A stretch of DNA of 16,772 bases from Leptolinea sp. UBA5366 (GTDB taxonomy: Bacteria > Chloroflexota > Anaerolineae > Anaerolineales > Anaerolineaceae): contig DHPK01000007.1 in assembly GCA_002407845.1 (NCBI GenBank), positions 145,688 to 162,459 of the forward strand, written 5' to 3'. The notes beneath the pieces were generated by a model, which had not been told where the DNA came from, did not search any database, and saw only the letters and a program-made list of their open reading frames with translations. Positions 16,093 through 16,772 of the stretch are shown one piece after another; position 1 is the stretch's first letter; the number at the start of each line of letters is the position of its first letter. The position numbers were made by a program, and so were the translations under genes.

Positions 16093-16639
16093 AAAATCAG
16101 CGGCTCCTTCCGAGTCGGCGGGTTCGGTGTCGACTTCATGTAGCCGATGCTCATTGGACAAACCAAATCATAATTTTCCGGGACGTTGTGTTTCCGCTTG
16201 AACTCAGGCGTGTCGAGCGTGTAATGCGAAAACCCGATCCAACAGGTGCCAATCCCCATCGCATAAGCGCTCAGCATGATATTTGCTGCGGCAAGCGTCC
16301 CGTCGTACTGCCTGAAGTAGGAACTGGTATTTCCATAAATGATGAGCAAGGTATGTGCGCGATTAAAGACATGAAAACGCGGCTTTTGAAACCAGCTTTC
16401 ATACTGAGCAAGTCCCGGAAACTGATCCACGTTGTCAGCAAGGAACGCCTTTATTTCCTCAGACAGGACATCTAGTTCCTCTTTTTATTGATCACAACAA
16501 ATGCCCAGGGCTCAAGAGCGGATCCGGTTGCTGCCATTGTTCCAAATTTCAGCAGCTTGTCCATGTCCTCCGTGCTCACCGGGCGATCCTCGTAAGAGCG
16601 GACGCTGCGGCGTGAATTGATGCATTCAAAAATATCCAT
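16080..16639 (-). pseudogene. Nitroreductase-family flavoprotein, interrupted by a -1 frameshift
   Basis: The N-terminal part (ATG at 16639) reads MDIFECINSRRSVRSYEDRPVS through SALEPWAFVVINKK, with the FMN-binding RRSVRSY. The frame then stops at 16472-16474. The rest, KEELDVLSEEIKAF through GTCWIGF and ending at 16080, continues one base shifted. The shift occurs at five A (T at 16482-16486 on +); one extra A would restore a complete protein of 186 residues, normal for small FMN nitroreductases. It may be a real mutation, a sequencing or assembly indel, or slippage. GGAGG 5 bases before 16639 supports the start. The flavin-contact AxxxQPW motif reads SALEPW, so FMN contacts may differ. Substrate is unknown. 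Confidence 0.85.
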
Positions 16640-16736
16640 GTTTTCCTCCAGTTCGTAATACTTGAATTGTCCCATATTTAGATTCGATTGACCTGTCGAT
16701 GCTAATTTTTTGTTCATCAGTTGCAGGGAAATCACT

Positions 16737-16757
16737 ACCACCCGCACAGCGGGTGGT
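16737..16757. repeat. Perfect 9-bp hairpin at window edge, possible IS200/IS605 end
   Basis: ACCACCCGC (16737-16745) pairs exactly with GCGGGTGGT (16749-16757) around a 3-base loop. There is no T-run beyond a TTTG on +, so it is a weak terminator at best. Short GC-rich hairpins of this form flank IS200/IS605 elements and related REP sequences. No transposase lies inside the window, so this is only suggestive. The 16640-16736 stretch before it holds only the nitroreductase leader. Confidence 0.35.
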
Positions 16758-16772
16758 TTGTACCAAGGCTAT

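Noticed and set aside
16478..16492. Programmed -1 frameshift signal in the nitroreductase gene
   Set aside because: The A-run resembles A AAA AAG, but in the zero frame the codons are AAT AAA AAG, so the heptamer is T AAA AAG and the P-site tRNA would re-pair poorly. No stimulatory structure is evident. An indel is simpler.
1..16772. CRISPR array, tRNA, rRNA or phage module
   Set aside because: No spaced direct repeats, no tRNA-like cloverleaf and no integrase or phage structural genes were seen.

Overview
The window reads as bacterial chromosome of about 50% G+C, densely coded, with no rRNA, tRNA or CRISPR. It most resembles an anaerobic Chloroflexota of the Anaerolineae type. This assignment is an inference from the division-gene order, the fused MurC-MurB and the general protein style; no taxonomic marker gene is present.

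Region 1 (1-4687, + strand) is the distal end of the division and cell wall (dcw) cluster. It holds a MurC-MurB fusion cut by the left window edge, then ftsQ, ftsA and ftsZ, closely spaced except for a 112-base gap before ftsZ.

Region 2 (4700-12855, - strand) is a seven-gene operon converging on ftsZ. In transcription order it encodes a BMP-family nucleoside-binding protein, a double-domain ABC ATPase, two permeases, a purine-nucleoside phosphorylase (PNP), an MTA/SAH-type amidohydrolase deaminase and an MtnA/eIF2B-family sugar-phosphate isomerase. A consensus-like promoter precedes it, a strong intercistronic hairpin follows the binding protein, most later genes overlap or nearly abut, and an intrinsic terminator closes it. 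The order implies uptake of a nucleoside, deamination of adenine to hypoxanthine, phosphorolysis to a (modified) pentose-1-phosphate, and isomerisation to a ketose-1-phosphate. The PNP lacks the histidine that normally contacts the ribose 5'-hydroxyl and the isomerase has diverged from MtnA in its phosphate-binding loop. The substrate may therefore be a 5'-modified nucleoside such as methylthioadenosine or 5'-deoxyadenosine, handled through the inosine form. This is the most interesting system in the window.

Region 3 (12898-16772) is mixed. A small-molecule SAM methyltransferase (-) diverges from a GT-C membrane glycosyltransferase (+), which is followed 3 bases later by thiamine pyrophosphokinase (+). 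Converging on the latter is a nitroreductase (-) broken by a single-base frameshift in an A-run. At the right edge is a perfect 9-bp hairpin of the kind found at ends of IS200/IS605 elements.
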